NCBI GenBank assembly: GCA_026261815.1
Contig: JAMPIT010000884.1
Location: 16,328,210-16,392,209 of the forward strand
DNA length: 64,000 bases
Direction of reading: 5' to 3'
Source of the DNA: Monarcha castaneiventris obscurior
Lineage: Eukaryota > Chordata > Aves > Passeriformes > Monarchidae
In this document: positions 13,425-24,855 of the stretch, piece after piece
Layout: each line of letters starts with the position of its first letter
Position numbering within the stretch: position 1 is the first letter of the stretch
Position numbers and translations under genes: made by a program
Notes under the pieces: model-generated
Seen by the model: the letters and a program-made list of their open reading frames with translations, nothing else
What the model was told of the DNA's origin: nothing
Database searches by the model: none

Positions 13425-14328
13425 CTCTTCTCAGCAAGGTATTTATTGAAGCAATAACACTAATAAGATTAAAAACCACAAAACATCAACAGTGTCAGCA
13501 ATTGGAGTCAAGAGAATTCCGCAGTTTTCCCACTTGTCTTTGCAGGATTTTACTCTTTCTTCCAAGGCATCTAATATTAGACATGACTTGGGACTAGAAA
13601 TGAGAACAAGATGGGCCAGTGGCTTCATCCAGAACCTGCTCAGAGGGCTCACTGTGAGGAGGTGGATGGTTTGTACATGAAAGTAGCTCAAAATGAAAGA
13701 GGAAGGAAACCAGGAAGACGTGATTTTAACTTCATTGTGTGCATTGCATTCAAGGAAAAGATGCTTTAAGTCACCACAAGAACAGCAGAAAAAAATGCTG
13801 AGAAACAGAGCTTTTCATCTTTAAAACATTCAGTCTTCCGTGAAAAGTGGAAGGAGCCAACATCAACTCTGCAGTTACTATCACCAACTCTTCCATCCAA
13901 ACCAAAGAGGAGACTTCTTTTGCAGGTCTTCCCAACACCTTCCTATTAATTCAGATTAGAGTGAGGACTGAAAAGCAGAAGAGCTGCTGCTGAACTGCAA
14001 CGTGCACAGACAAAACCTGGGGTGAGTATCCCTGCCATGCTCAAGGGGAGGAGGGCTGCACTTCTGCCCTGGCAGGTCACGCAGCATGGCCCACTTCAGG
14101 CCAAGAGAAAGGTGGGTGTGGGATTACCAACCTGATGGCCACCCACCATAAAAAACCAGTGTTTAATGAGATGCCAACCTTTTCTCCCTGGTGGGGAGGG
14201 AAAACGTCTCCATCAAAACCCGACCTCTGAGCACAGCTGGCCGGCTTCCAGAGCACTGACGTGCACAGCAAAACCATTGCATCTGTGCCACCTAATTCCT
14301 TCTTAGACCTTCCAATAAACCCCCAGTC
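13425..14328. other. Non-coding, no recognised element
   Basis: The first 60 bases may be the tail of the preceding CR1 (a TTTATTGAAGCAATAAC block resembles 'attattgaggcaaat'). The rest shows nothing I can name. Confidence 0.4.
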
Positions 14329-14750
14329 ACTTGTTCAGTACCTAGTCCGAATCCGCCAAAAGAATACACATCTGAATTGTCTCTATTCTCCCACTTTTTC
14401 CAATAATCCCAGTATCAGTCACTGAGTTGAACCCACTGCTGATTCATGATACTAACCATCCCCCTGCTCTCCAATCCACTTTACTGGGGATAAAAATCAA
14501 AGGCACAAAAGGCATACAGAATTCTGTTTCTAACCCAGGACTTGTTCAGTACCTAGTCCGAATCCGCCAAAAGAATACACATCTGAATTGTCTCTATTCT
14601 CCCACTTTTTCCAATAATCCCAGTATCAGTCACTGAGTTGAACCCACTGCTGATTCATGATACTAACCATCCCCCTGCTCTCCAATCCACTTTACTGGGG
14701 ATAAAAATCAGAGGCACAAAAGGCATACAGAATTCTGTTTCTAACCCAGG
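14329..14750. repeat. 211-bp direct tandem duplication, two copies
   Basis: Copy 1 is 14329-14539 and copy 2 is 14540-14750. By eye they differ at one base only (A at 14500, G at 14711). Both start ACTTGTTCAGTACCTAGTCC and end CTAACCCAGG. The three bases after copy 2 are again ACT, so a short microhomology lies at the junction. This is either a recent duplication or an assembly artefact. It explains the two near-identical 60-70 residue open frames at 14427 and 14638, which are not genes. Confidence 0.97.
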
Positions 14751-14752
14751 AC

Positions 14753-16345
14753 TATTCGGAGGCTATTCTCTACCAGACACAATGTATTTGTCTAGTTTAA
14801 GTGTTTCAAGACAAGAACTTCCTATTCCTGCTTAGGAACATTTCTTTGTGTTTAGAATAATTTTTGTTCTCCTTTGTCCTAGTATTTCAATCATCCAGTT
14901 TCCTTGTCTCTCTTAGTGTCTCTGTCCTATAGATGCAGGTAAGTATCCAGTATATTCAGGCCTTGCAGTATTTCTTTACAATAGGATCATTCCCCTGCTG
15001 TTTTTTGGTTGATACTCTGTGACTTCCTCACAAATTTACAAATCTTTTTTTGTACCAAGATATTCAGAAACAAAGTTACACAAAAGGCCAAGGGCTACAT
15101 TTAAGAAGAAAAGCATCACACTTTTACAACCTCTCTTGATCTGGTGATCTGCTTCACTCAGTAAAACAACACAAACATGACCCATTGGATTCACAGTGTT
15201 TTTAAAATTATAATAAATACTGGATGCAGTTTGTTTCTCTGAACTGGGAATATACTTTGATCATGTTCTCAAAGTATCTTCAAGAACTGAAGGTTCAAAC
15301 AAATATGAAATACTGGTTTTGGCTAAAAATCACAAGACATGGCACACTTGTCCTCACATCCAGAATGCTCCCACCAACTAGCTCTGGTTTGTATTATTTA
15401 TGTCCACATGTGATAACACACACTTTCCAACTTGAATTTCCTTATCCATTTAATCCAATTTTAATCCCTCTCCAGGCTCTTGTACTTTTGAGTTGTACTC
15501 CTTTAGCATTTTTTTACATCAATTAATTAAGACACTGCCTACTTCTTTCTCTGAATCATCAGCAAATTGGAGACAGAAACTACTTCTGGTCCCTGTGGCA
15601 CCCTGATAAATATCCTCTCACAGCACAAGTTAGTTACAGGCTTGCCCAGGGAAGGGAGGGAGGACCTGAGGGGGTTTGATTATTGCTTTTACGGTACTCA
15701 ATATAAACCAAGAGGCACAACTGAGATAAATCAGGTGTTTTCTAATAACTAAGTTATAATCATGTGTTATCTACGTTGAATGACACCACTTAATACAACG
15801 TCATATTAGCAGTGCTTCACTTAAACTTCTCCAGCAAAGCAGGAAGCATAAAATTAAAGAAAAGGCTAAAAGTCAAGTTAACTTCCATCTGAAGAATTGC
15901 TCTATGTATTTACATGCTATTAATCAGCATGAAGTCTCATTTTAAGTACATTTTCAAAGGCCCCGTGTTTTGGGCATACCAGAGAAAGCAGTTGGCTGAT
16001 GAGGGCAGGTTATTGGAAGGCAGGACTCACGCAGACAAATTTTCTGGAAGCACGTGAAGTGTCTGGAGCTCATCCACGAACACCACACCGTGAGCTCTGC
16101 AGACCACGTCATGTGCCAGCAGGACAGTGGTGGAGCAGCCTGGTTTCATTTCCTTCCCCACTGCCCCCCTCCCTCGCTTGCGAGCCCGGCTCTCTGTGCC
16201 ACCACAAGACCTGGTCTTGATTCTGCTTTCTGCTGGCAAAAAAAAGACACAGGAAAGGGACAAGGAAGGATCACTCACATCTCTACATGCTGTTAGCATT
16301 TCCTCAGCAAAACTGGGATGCCTCACATCTTGGCTGAAGCAGCAC
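14753..16345. other. Non-coding, AT-rich
   Basis: No gene recognised. Near 15575 the phrase TCTGGTCCCTGTGGCACCCT recalls an old vertebrate interspersed repeat, but the match is too short to call. Confidence 0.4.
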
Positions 16346-16349
16346 AGAT

Positions 16350-16700
16350 GAATATATCCGCCAGATCGGGTCAGACCAAAGGTCCATGGAGCCCAATATC
16401 CTGCCCCAGACAGGGACTAGCAGCAAATGCTCGGCGGGTGCGTAAGAATGGTGCAAGCATACCATAAGGCTTCCCCCCTACCAGCTTCCAGCAAGCTGTG
16501 GCTTAAGACTTCCTGTGCCAGAGATTGTATCTTTGTGCTTAATTGCCCTCGATGAACTTTGCTTCCATGAATTTGTTTAATTGCTTTTTGAACCTATCTC
16601 GACTTCTGGCATCCACAACATCCTGTGGCAATGAATTCCAGTTTAATTATGTCTTGCATGAAAAAATACTTCCCTTTTGTGAAGGAAATTACTTCCTTAA
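16350..16700 (-). mobile_element. Ancient CR1-family LINE, 3' fragment (antisense)
   Basis: Plus strand reads GATCGGGTCAGACCAAAGGT, then CCATGGAGCCCAATATCCTG. This is the reverse complement of the CR1 3' terminus (caggatactgggctccatggacctttggtctgaccc). Further in are CATCCACAACATCCTGTGGC, AATGAATTCCAG and GAAAAAATACTTCCCTTTTG, again the antisense of the old CR1 3' region. Element on the minus strand, truncated and mutated. Confidence 0.8.
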
Positions 16701-16704
16701 AAAA

Positions 16705-18990
16705 AAAGAAAACACCAAAAAAACCTCCCCCAAAACCATCAACCAACAACTATCACTATGTAAGACCAGCAGTTCTGGTAGTGGTAGTTTTGTGAGGGCT
16801 TTAGAAGAAACCACTGCATTCAGTTGTCCCCTCTAGCCTTCTGCAAAGGTTACTGCCCAGACTATCAGACAAGGCTGCTGGGGGAAAACGTGGAGTTCCA
16901 CACCATGGTGGTGGATGATGGTCTAAACGAGTTGGCAACTTGCCCCAAGTTGAAAACAAATGTCTGCCTACGTTCCTGACTGTTGTATACACTTGCAAAA
17001 ATCCACTGTTTCAAGACAGGATTTGTTCCCTGCTAGACTGTGAGAAAGGGTCTTGCATTCTAAAAAGTATCCTGTGTTACACTTGCATAACTTTAGGTGC
17101 TGCAACCCAATGCAAGTGATCATAAAGAACATCATTTGTGGCCTTCCTTGTATAATTATTTTTTGTGGGTTTAGTGGCTATTTATTCTCACTGTTTCAGG
17201 TCCACAAGAAATAAACCAAAGTACAGAAGAAGACTGTAGAGATCATATTCTACAAAACCTCTTTCTACTCTCCCCTCCTTTCTCGACAGTCCAAATGGAA
17301 AAGCACAAAGTGTCTTTCTACACATTGAGTTCTTCTGACGCAGGGCAACTTTGGCAAACTGTACCTGCTGCTTTTCAAAACTGAAGTGCAAGGGAGTTAC
17401 CAGGGCTGACAGCAGTCTCAGTAACAAACCAAAGCACTGGTGGCCTTTGCATTGCCAAGAGGAAAGCAGGCATGGCCATCCGCAGTTCCTCCTCACTGCC
17501 AGGTAAAGCATTAACAGGGTTCACTAATTCCCTACCTCCTGTCCTCCTAATCTGCAGCCGTGCTTGAACCAGGCCACTCTACATGATAAATAGGTCTGCT
17601 TAACTGAGCTGAACGCTGCTTCACCTAACCCAAAACCAATGCCAGTGGCTACCCTGCAGTGGCTGGATTCTTGGCTACCCTGCAGTGGCTGGATTCTGCC
17701 AGGGGCTGCTCACACCAGCACTTCCAGGGGCTCCCCTCACAGCTTTCACACCACAACTGTAGCTGTCCAAAAGTTATTTTCCAACAAACCATGGGGTATT
17801 TGGTAATTTCCTGGAGACACAAGAGGAGGTCCTAGAGGGTTTTGAAGACCCTAAGGCATTTTAGCCTTTAGTGCCCAGTCAGAGGGTCAGCAGCCTAAAG
17901 GAACACAAGGCTTCCACTGCAGGCAAGCCAACTTACCCTGTGCCAAAGCACTTGCTAAGCTCATCATAGACCTAAGGGCAGGAGCATAGAGGAGAAGGGG
18001 AAGGGCAATTCCCGGGGAGATCAAATTCTCCTGTGAAGACAGGAAGCTGACAGCTGGCAAGCACTGCCCTCCTCCACATGTTTCAGAACACTCCTCCTCA
18101 CGTTTTACCTATTTTTGTTACCATTTATTGCTGATGTGCCCCAAGAGTGAGGCTTGGGGCCAACTTCTCTGGAAGGGTGACAGCTACCAAAACAATAATA
18201 AAACTCAGCATTTAGCGTTCTCCTGAAGCCAGGCCCTTCCTCTTCATCAGCCAAACACAGAAGTGCACTCAAACCCCATTTTATTTATTTATACACATTG
18301 CTGCACCCTCTATTCCTGGCAACTGGTGCTCATGACATAGTGGCCTGGGACACGCTGGAACAGGGCTCTGGGTCACCTTGTAAGTGGTGGCAGCAGCTGC
18401 CTCCTGGATCAAGCGCCTATTAACCAGCAGCTTGGGAGGGCTCTAAATTAAGTTCTCTGCTCCATTCCCACAGAGGGGGAGGGAGAAAAATACACCACCA
18501 CCACCAAATCCTTATTTTTTTTCAGCAGGACTCAGTGAAGTTTCCCCAGTGTTCCCTCCTGTACTTGCCAGGATAAGCAGCCCAAAGCCTGGTTTCTGTC
18601 GGCAGCCATCCGGACCGTGCAGGACCTCTCGTTATTCCAGCTGCCACGGCTCTTCACAAGCTACACAGCCTGGTTTTGGTGGGTGGTGGTGGCACGCCAC
18701 TCCTCTCACACCACAGATCCAGCCCTTGGACCATCTCTGCCTGCAAGATGCCTGCACAGTCCCTACAACCCCACTGGCAGCGTTCTGGGCACCAAGGGTG
18801 CTCAGGCCCAATATCAGTCACTTAGGAGGGGAGACTGGATAAATAGCTGGTGTGCACAAACTGGAGGAGCAGCAGGGAAGGAGGGAGGGAGGGACAGAGG
18901 GAGGGGGAATCTGAAGTGTTGGGCCCCAGCTGTGAACTCCTCTTGTTTTTGTTTTAGGGTAATTAATGTTCCCTTGAATAGAGCCAGGGC
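16705..18990. other. Non-coding; one 26-bp tandem duplication
   Basis: No gene or dispersed repeat recognised. A perfect short duplication at 17646-17697 is listed separately. Confidence 0.4.
17646..17697. repeat. 26-bp perfect tandem duplication
   Basis: TGGCTACCCTGCAGTGGCTG plus GATTCT occurs twice back to back (17646-17671, 17672-17697) with no mismatch. The unit contains an internal TGGCT repeat that could have primed slippage. Confidence 0.95.
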
Positions 18991-19009
18991 ATGGGCTCCT
19001 GTTTCTGCA

Positions 19010-19470
19010 GCTTTCAATGCTATCAGCAGCCCGGACTGGACGGGGCTGGGAGCGGCGGGGGGAGGTTTGTATTTCCTGCCATCCCCAGTAAATGAGGTAA
19101 TGCAAGCATGGGGGCTGGAGGCAGGGCACAGCCGGGGGGACTCACTTGAGCCCCCCAAGCCCGACGGCCTGCTCCCCAGAAACCTCTCCAGAGAGCCACC
19201 CACCCCTTCCCACTCTGCCATATTTATTAATTTCGCTGCCAAGGCAGGGGATCCTCACACTCCCATCCCAGCGCCCCGCGGCCTGCTCCCCTCTCCCACC
19301 CCGAGCTCCCCTCATGCCTGAATTAGATACATTCCCCCTGCACTCCCAGACGTCTCCATCCCCTCGTCCCCTGACAGAGCAATCATTTATCAAGTTGTTT
19401 CACGCGTTGTCGGGGAGGGGGGCCCCGGGGGACGGGGGTTTGTTTCGTCCCTTTGTTGGAGCTCCACAGG
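19010..19470. promoter_or_regulatory. GC/CpG-rich intronic patch (candidate enhancer or alternative promoter)
   Basis: A local rise in G+C and CpG (GACTGGACGGGGCTGGGAGC near 19034, CCCCGCGGCC near 19273, CACGCGTTGTCGGGG near 19401) set inside ordinary intronic DNA. It has AT-rich islands such as CATATTTATTAATTTCGC and ATCATTTATCAAG. A G-run cluster at 19412-19438 could form a quadruplex. The frame at 18617-19321 crosses it but looks like chance. Function is inference. Confidence 0.4.
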
Positions 19471-19474
19471 ACCG

Positions 19475-22400
19475 TCCAGCTTAGTCTCCAGCCAACTGCT
19501 GAGAGTTGCCGGAGTCCAGGAGCAAATGTTAAAGGGGCTGCCTTTCATCTGCGGGCTGATCCTGCTGCCTTTTCATTTTATTCTTCCAGCTTCTGGGATG
19601 TTACTTGCTTACACACCCCCACACCCACCCCGCTATCATTCTGCATGCATGTTTTTGAGGGAGCAGGAGCTCATTTTCCATGTGCTTGCCTCTTCTCCTT
19701 CCCTCAGCAGCTTCTCCTGCCACCAGTACACTCAGCCTCTGGGAGTATTTTTTACCTTACTGGCCTTTTTCTCATCCTTGAATGTAAGATACCAGAAACC
19801 AGATTTGGTTAGGGGCAAGCCCTGCTCGTGCAGCCCATCCCTTCCTTGCACACTCTTTGGTGTACTGCAAGCTTTTATCTCCCATGTGCCTGGGAGATGA
19901 GTAACTACCTACAGCACACCACCATCAAAACAGAGTAGTTAAAATAAAAGGAAAGTAGAAGAGACCGTTTGGCAAAAGAACTAAGTAACGCTAAAGAAAA
20001 AAAGAAACGTTTCGAGCACTCTCGTGCTTTGAGCACTCTTGTGTTCCCCACATGTAGGGCTGGAAGACAGAGGATCTGGTCTGTGTTGCAGGCTGCCCAC
20101 ACTCACACAGCAGGCTTGTGGCACATCACCTCACCCTTCTGCACCACATCGAGCCCCACCTGAGAGACTAGGATGCTGCCTGGCTCCCAGGGATCCTGCC
20201 TGGCTGTCACTAACCAGCCACGGACACTCTTAGGATTCCTGGGTGGAAGGAAACGTGGAAACAGAGAGTGCATTAAACTAGGGATGTCTACCTGCACCCT
20301 AAAGTTCTTAGTTACCAGCTTGGGAACAGCTGAATAGCAGAGGAGAGCTCAAGGAGCTGTGAATCCAAACACACCACTTCCTTCATTTACCAAAGCCCAT
20401 ACAAAGTGCTTGCAAATCTTACGGCTGCATGCATTTTTGGACAGCTATAGTTGGTTACAGTTTGTTTTCTAGCAAGCTGCCAAGATTGTCCTCTGTGCTT
20501 ACATGTGATCATTTCCCAGCTATAGCTCATAGTAGTCCTTAGTTTAAAGGATGGATAGGGCTTAAGGGTAAAAACAAAGTAAAAAAAAAATCCCACTTGC
20601 TTAGCAGCTAAGTAACCATTGTAAATTCCACACATTTCACAGCACAGAGGGCAGAAGCTGCCTGGGATCTGATGTATTCCTCTCACCACCTTGCCTCCAT
20701 AACTCTTCCTTGTGGAGGAGAGCTGGATTCATTTGCTTCCCAAGTCAATCAACAGAGTTCATGAGTCAGCCAAGGGAATGCTGAAAAGCAAGAGGGTACG
20801 CTCCTGCCCCCAGGAACTGATTACACTGCCTCTTAATTGTTCCCAGATTCTATTATCCCCGAAGAGACTGGAGCAGCAGCAGCACCAGCCAGCTTGTTGA
20901 CAACATCCACTCCATACAGCCGACCTCATCAGACATACAGAAATTTGCATTTTTGCAATCACTGATCTGTTGAGACTACAACGGTTAGGTTATTGAAAAG
21001 AAAAAGTTAGGTCTTACAGATGTATATCAGAAGAATCATCTGTCTTCAGAGTAGGAGCTGCACATCCTACAATTTTGAGTCTGCTAGTAATCACACAGTC
21101 AGAAAGCCATCTGATACCAGGACACTTCAACCCAACAACCAGTGAGGCACTCTGCATATTGCTGATCCGGGTGATTCCCTCCATTCTCAGTTCCTTCAAT
21201 TCCAGTAGCCTCAGTACTCATTTTATTCCCTGTTCCCTCCTGTCCTCGCCCAAGTGAGGACAGCCAAAGCTTTATTCCACTCTTCACTCATTGTTAAGTG
21301 GTGTATTTCAGGTTTTACATTGCTGCCTCACTTATTACTACTTCTTTCACGTATTTCGTGCAGGCAGGCTGCTGTCTCTCTGCAATGGTTCAGGTGACAG
21401 CGTGTGAAGGGGGAAATGCTACATTCAGGACTATAAAACCAACCTGAGGTCTGTGCCGTTATTCAAACCCTTTACAATAGTAATAAAATGAGTAATCACA
21501 TCTCCATTACGCTTCATTCAGTACATGGGAGTGTGAGACTAGGAAGTAAAGACAGCTGTTCAATATTGATTTTTATCCTTCTTATTCTTTATGTATCCCT
21601 ATGCCTAATTTGCTACATTGCTTCCGAGCCTGGCCACCAAATAAGCTATTAATCGCTTCACAGACCTTTTTCTGTGGTGGCCTCCACACAGCATCTCAAT
21701 CCAATAAGCATTAACTCTTTTCTCAATCTATTTTCAAGTTAATGATTTTTAATCTGATTTGACAAATGAGAAATTGGTGGGGAAAAAATTGACCAACACT
21801 AGCAATACTCACCTCTCTATTTAAGCAACCAGTGGCTGCACCTCTATTTGAGATTGTTCCCCCCACCCCCGAGAAGAATCCCACAAGCCCCACCCTTGGC
21901 ATTTTTATGGCAGCATTTAAAACACAACAGAGATGTAATTGTTATTTTTCCCAGGGCTGGGAGAAGGTGGCTAGGTAGCAACACACCCCAGAGGCAGGGA
22001 AAGCAAGGAGGAGTATGGTGCCTTATCCAAGGCCACCCAGAGAACCTGGGACAGAGATGGCTCTTCCCTGCAGCATTGCTACCAATTTCAACTTCAGCAC
22101 CAAACACTCAACGCTTGCTAAAGCTGAAGTTTGGCAACACAGTTAAAATGCTGCAGGCTGAACCAGAAATGCCAGAGCAGTACTGACATAAATTCAACTC
22201 TGCCATTTTTAATGCACCTCCCTGTTTTGGTTCCCTGTACTGGCCAATACCCACGGCTGCTCCTCAGCTGGCTAATTCAGCAAATGAAAAACACGTCCTT
22301 ATCTGGATCATCTGGATGACCAGCTGCTGGGAATGGAGACACATGGAAGGGGCCAGGGCCCAGGCTGGAGCTCTGGAGCACAAATGGTGGCTGAAGGAGC

Positions 22401-24790
22401 CTTTGCCCTCTGTGCTTCAGCCGATGCAGTAATTTATGCCAGTCTCCCTTGGCTTCACCTAAGTTCCTTCCCAGCTCCCACAATAGTTTCTGAAGCATTT
22501 TATTTCCACAGCTGAGGAGAGGCACATCTCCTAAGCTGCTCTGGGGGAGAGCACCATCACCCAGCCAGGTAAATGAAGATTTCTTGTGAGAAATGAGGCA
22601 TAAGCCACTCACCCGGAGTCATAAGTCTGCAAAAAATGAGTGCTGAGACTGAAAATGCAACTTAACATCAGTATGTTTCAGTTGAAAAAACCCATCCTTA
22701 CTCCTTTATTCCTACTCCTATTCCACTCATTTTAGGGCTTTATTATAAGACAGACAAACCAAAGTAATTTCAGTTGGAAAAGAAAAACAAGCTAAAATCC
22801 CACCACAGTTTAGCTTTTGAAACCTCGATCATTCCTTCTCCTCCCTGCACAAGCACAGCCCCACAAAGTTGAACTGGGGGATGAAAAGGAGCTGCCATCT
22901 CTTAGGGCTGTGGACCTCACATCTGCCTTGCCTCTGGCTAGACAGATATAGCACTACACCCTCATGTGACCAACAGACATCCTTTTTCTTTTCCTGTGGC
23001 AGCCTCCATCTCTCATATCCTGCCCACTTCCGAGCTTCCTCAGCAAACAAGGTGAGAACCACACAGCCAGCAGCTTCCTTCGGTGCACAGCCTTGGCTTG
23101 TGCTCTCAGCACCACCTACCCTACACAGCAAGCCCATGGAAAAGCACACGACCCTGTAATTAAAACCAATCATCATCTACAGGTACAAGGCACTGAATTA
23201 AAGGTTGCAGTGTTTCCTGTCAAGTAACTGAATTTGTAATCATTTAGCATCGGTTTCAACACAAAACAACCCCCCAGTCATGTACAACAAACCCCTCACT
23301 ATCATGTCACAGTGGTGATTTGAAGCAGGCACGTTCTCTACGATCACCACCACCTCAGCTCAAGTACAAATTACATTAGCAGGCAAGCAGACAGTATTAG
23401 TGTTTGAAGCCAGCATTGCAGGACAGAAACGCTAAAAAAGTGTGCAGGAACATTTCCATTTTCTGGGCAGCCTTACCCAAAGGTAAGGTAATAGGCAGAG
23501 GTTAAAAGTGGGTTTTTCCTCCCAGAGCTAATATTTAGATCTTCAACCAATTATACGGTTAGCAGCTGGATTTTCATGGCATCACTATCGCTCACAACTG
23601 CCCTGTTAGGAAGTTTGGGATTCTGCTTCCAGCTAGTGACATTTTCTACATCTACAACAGCACTGAAGGTGAAGCATTATGAACAATAATCAGGCATGCC
23701 AATATTTTCATTATTAAAATAGAAGAGTCAAAAAGTGAGGTTAAAGTTTGATGCCTTGTCAGAGCCGGTGCACTCAGTTCCCCATCATCATCCACGGAGA
23801 AAAGAGGGGAACACCTTCAGAGTGATTCATGTCATTCTAAAATAGACTCCTCTCATCTCTCAAAGTTCAATTTCTTTCCACTGACAGTGATAAATGCCTG
23901 CATGATCAGTCTGACATGACAGTCCACTTTGAACACTAAATTATTCTTGCCCCTTTGCTCATCCCCACCGCTTATTCAAACTCCATAGCACGGTAAGGCT
24001 GGCACAACTATTTGCCAGGCCACTCTATGAGCCAGTTCGTGAAACTAATCCAGGCAAAAAATAACTGGAGGGAATGGGAGTTGAGGTGCTTTAGGTTTTT
24101 TTATCCACTGTCCAGATCAGCTGCCTGACCTGGTTTCAGTGTAGCCCCAGAAGGAGTTGCGCTGGAGCACCTGCGAAGGTGCTGATAGGGGTATCGAGAC
24201 CAGATAATCACACAGATTTCAGGCAGGTAGGAGTGGATGAAAACAAGCTATGCATTCAAAGACCGAAGGCCAGAAGTCTTGGCTATCTGCTCTCAACAAT
24301 AAAACAAATAAAAATCTTCCTGTCTGGCCTAAGGCACTCCTCTCAAGGCAACAGCTGCTATTTTGTGCTGTGCTCACCCACAGGTCCCATTTGGAGTGCC
24401 TGCATAATGACTCCTGAAGTCAAGTATTCCTGCACAAGCAACAACCATCCCTCAAAGGCAAACTATTCCCTACAGAATGAAAAAAAGAACCGGCAGTTTC
24501 CAACCCTGACTTATTGTCAGTCACAGTTCGAATGGAGTTCCAAGAAAAACTGTAGCAAAAGGTGTATCCCTGCTTCAGAACTAAAAGCTCCCCTTTCGCT
24601 CAAGCTGAATTTCAGCAGTTTTAGACCATGCATTGCTAAACGGTCTCTTAAAACAACTCTTTTCACAATTCTGCTCTTTTTGGGCGAATGGGACAAGGGA
24701 AAGGAACAGAGAAAAGCATTCAGAGAACAGAAAAGAATAGAGAAATTATGCATTCTTCAGACCATGGTTAACCTGACCTACAAATCCAAC
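19475..24790. other. Non-coding, no recognised element
   Basis: I see no gene or named repeat. The 208-residue frame at 24179-24805 has no domain, no signal and no repeat structure, and its end runs into a CR1 tail, so I treat it as chance. Confidence 0.4.
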
Positions 24791-24793
24791 AAA

Positions 24794-24853
24794 GAGGTTG
24801 GATAAGAGACAGCCAGAGGTCCACTCTCACTACACATTCTTGTGATTCTATAT
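24794..24853 (+). mobile_element. CR1 LINE 3' tail fragment
   Basis: GAGGTTGGATAAGAGACAGC, CAGAGGTCCACTCTCACTAC, then ATTCTTGTGATTCTAT. This corresponds to the avian CR1 end 'ggttggactagatgatctccagaggtcccttccaacc' plus the octamer tail. Only about 60 bp, orientation plus. Confidence 0.65.
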
Positions 24854-24855
24854 TG

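Noticed and set aside
15555..15615. Phrase resembling an old interspersed repeat (TCTGGTCCCTGTGGCACCCT)
   Set aside because: Only about 40 bp resemble anything remembered; too short to name a family.
18617..19321. 234-codon plus frame
   Set aside because: Lies in a GC-rich intronic patch, shares the interval with 142- and 103-codon antisense frames, and shows no recognisable protein feature.
24179..24805. 208-codon plus frame in moderate-GC DNA
   Set aside because: The longest frame outside GC-rich DNA, but it has no motif, and its last codons lie in a CR1 tail. It may be worth a translated search, yet there is no positive evidence.
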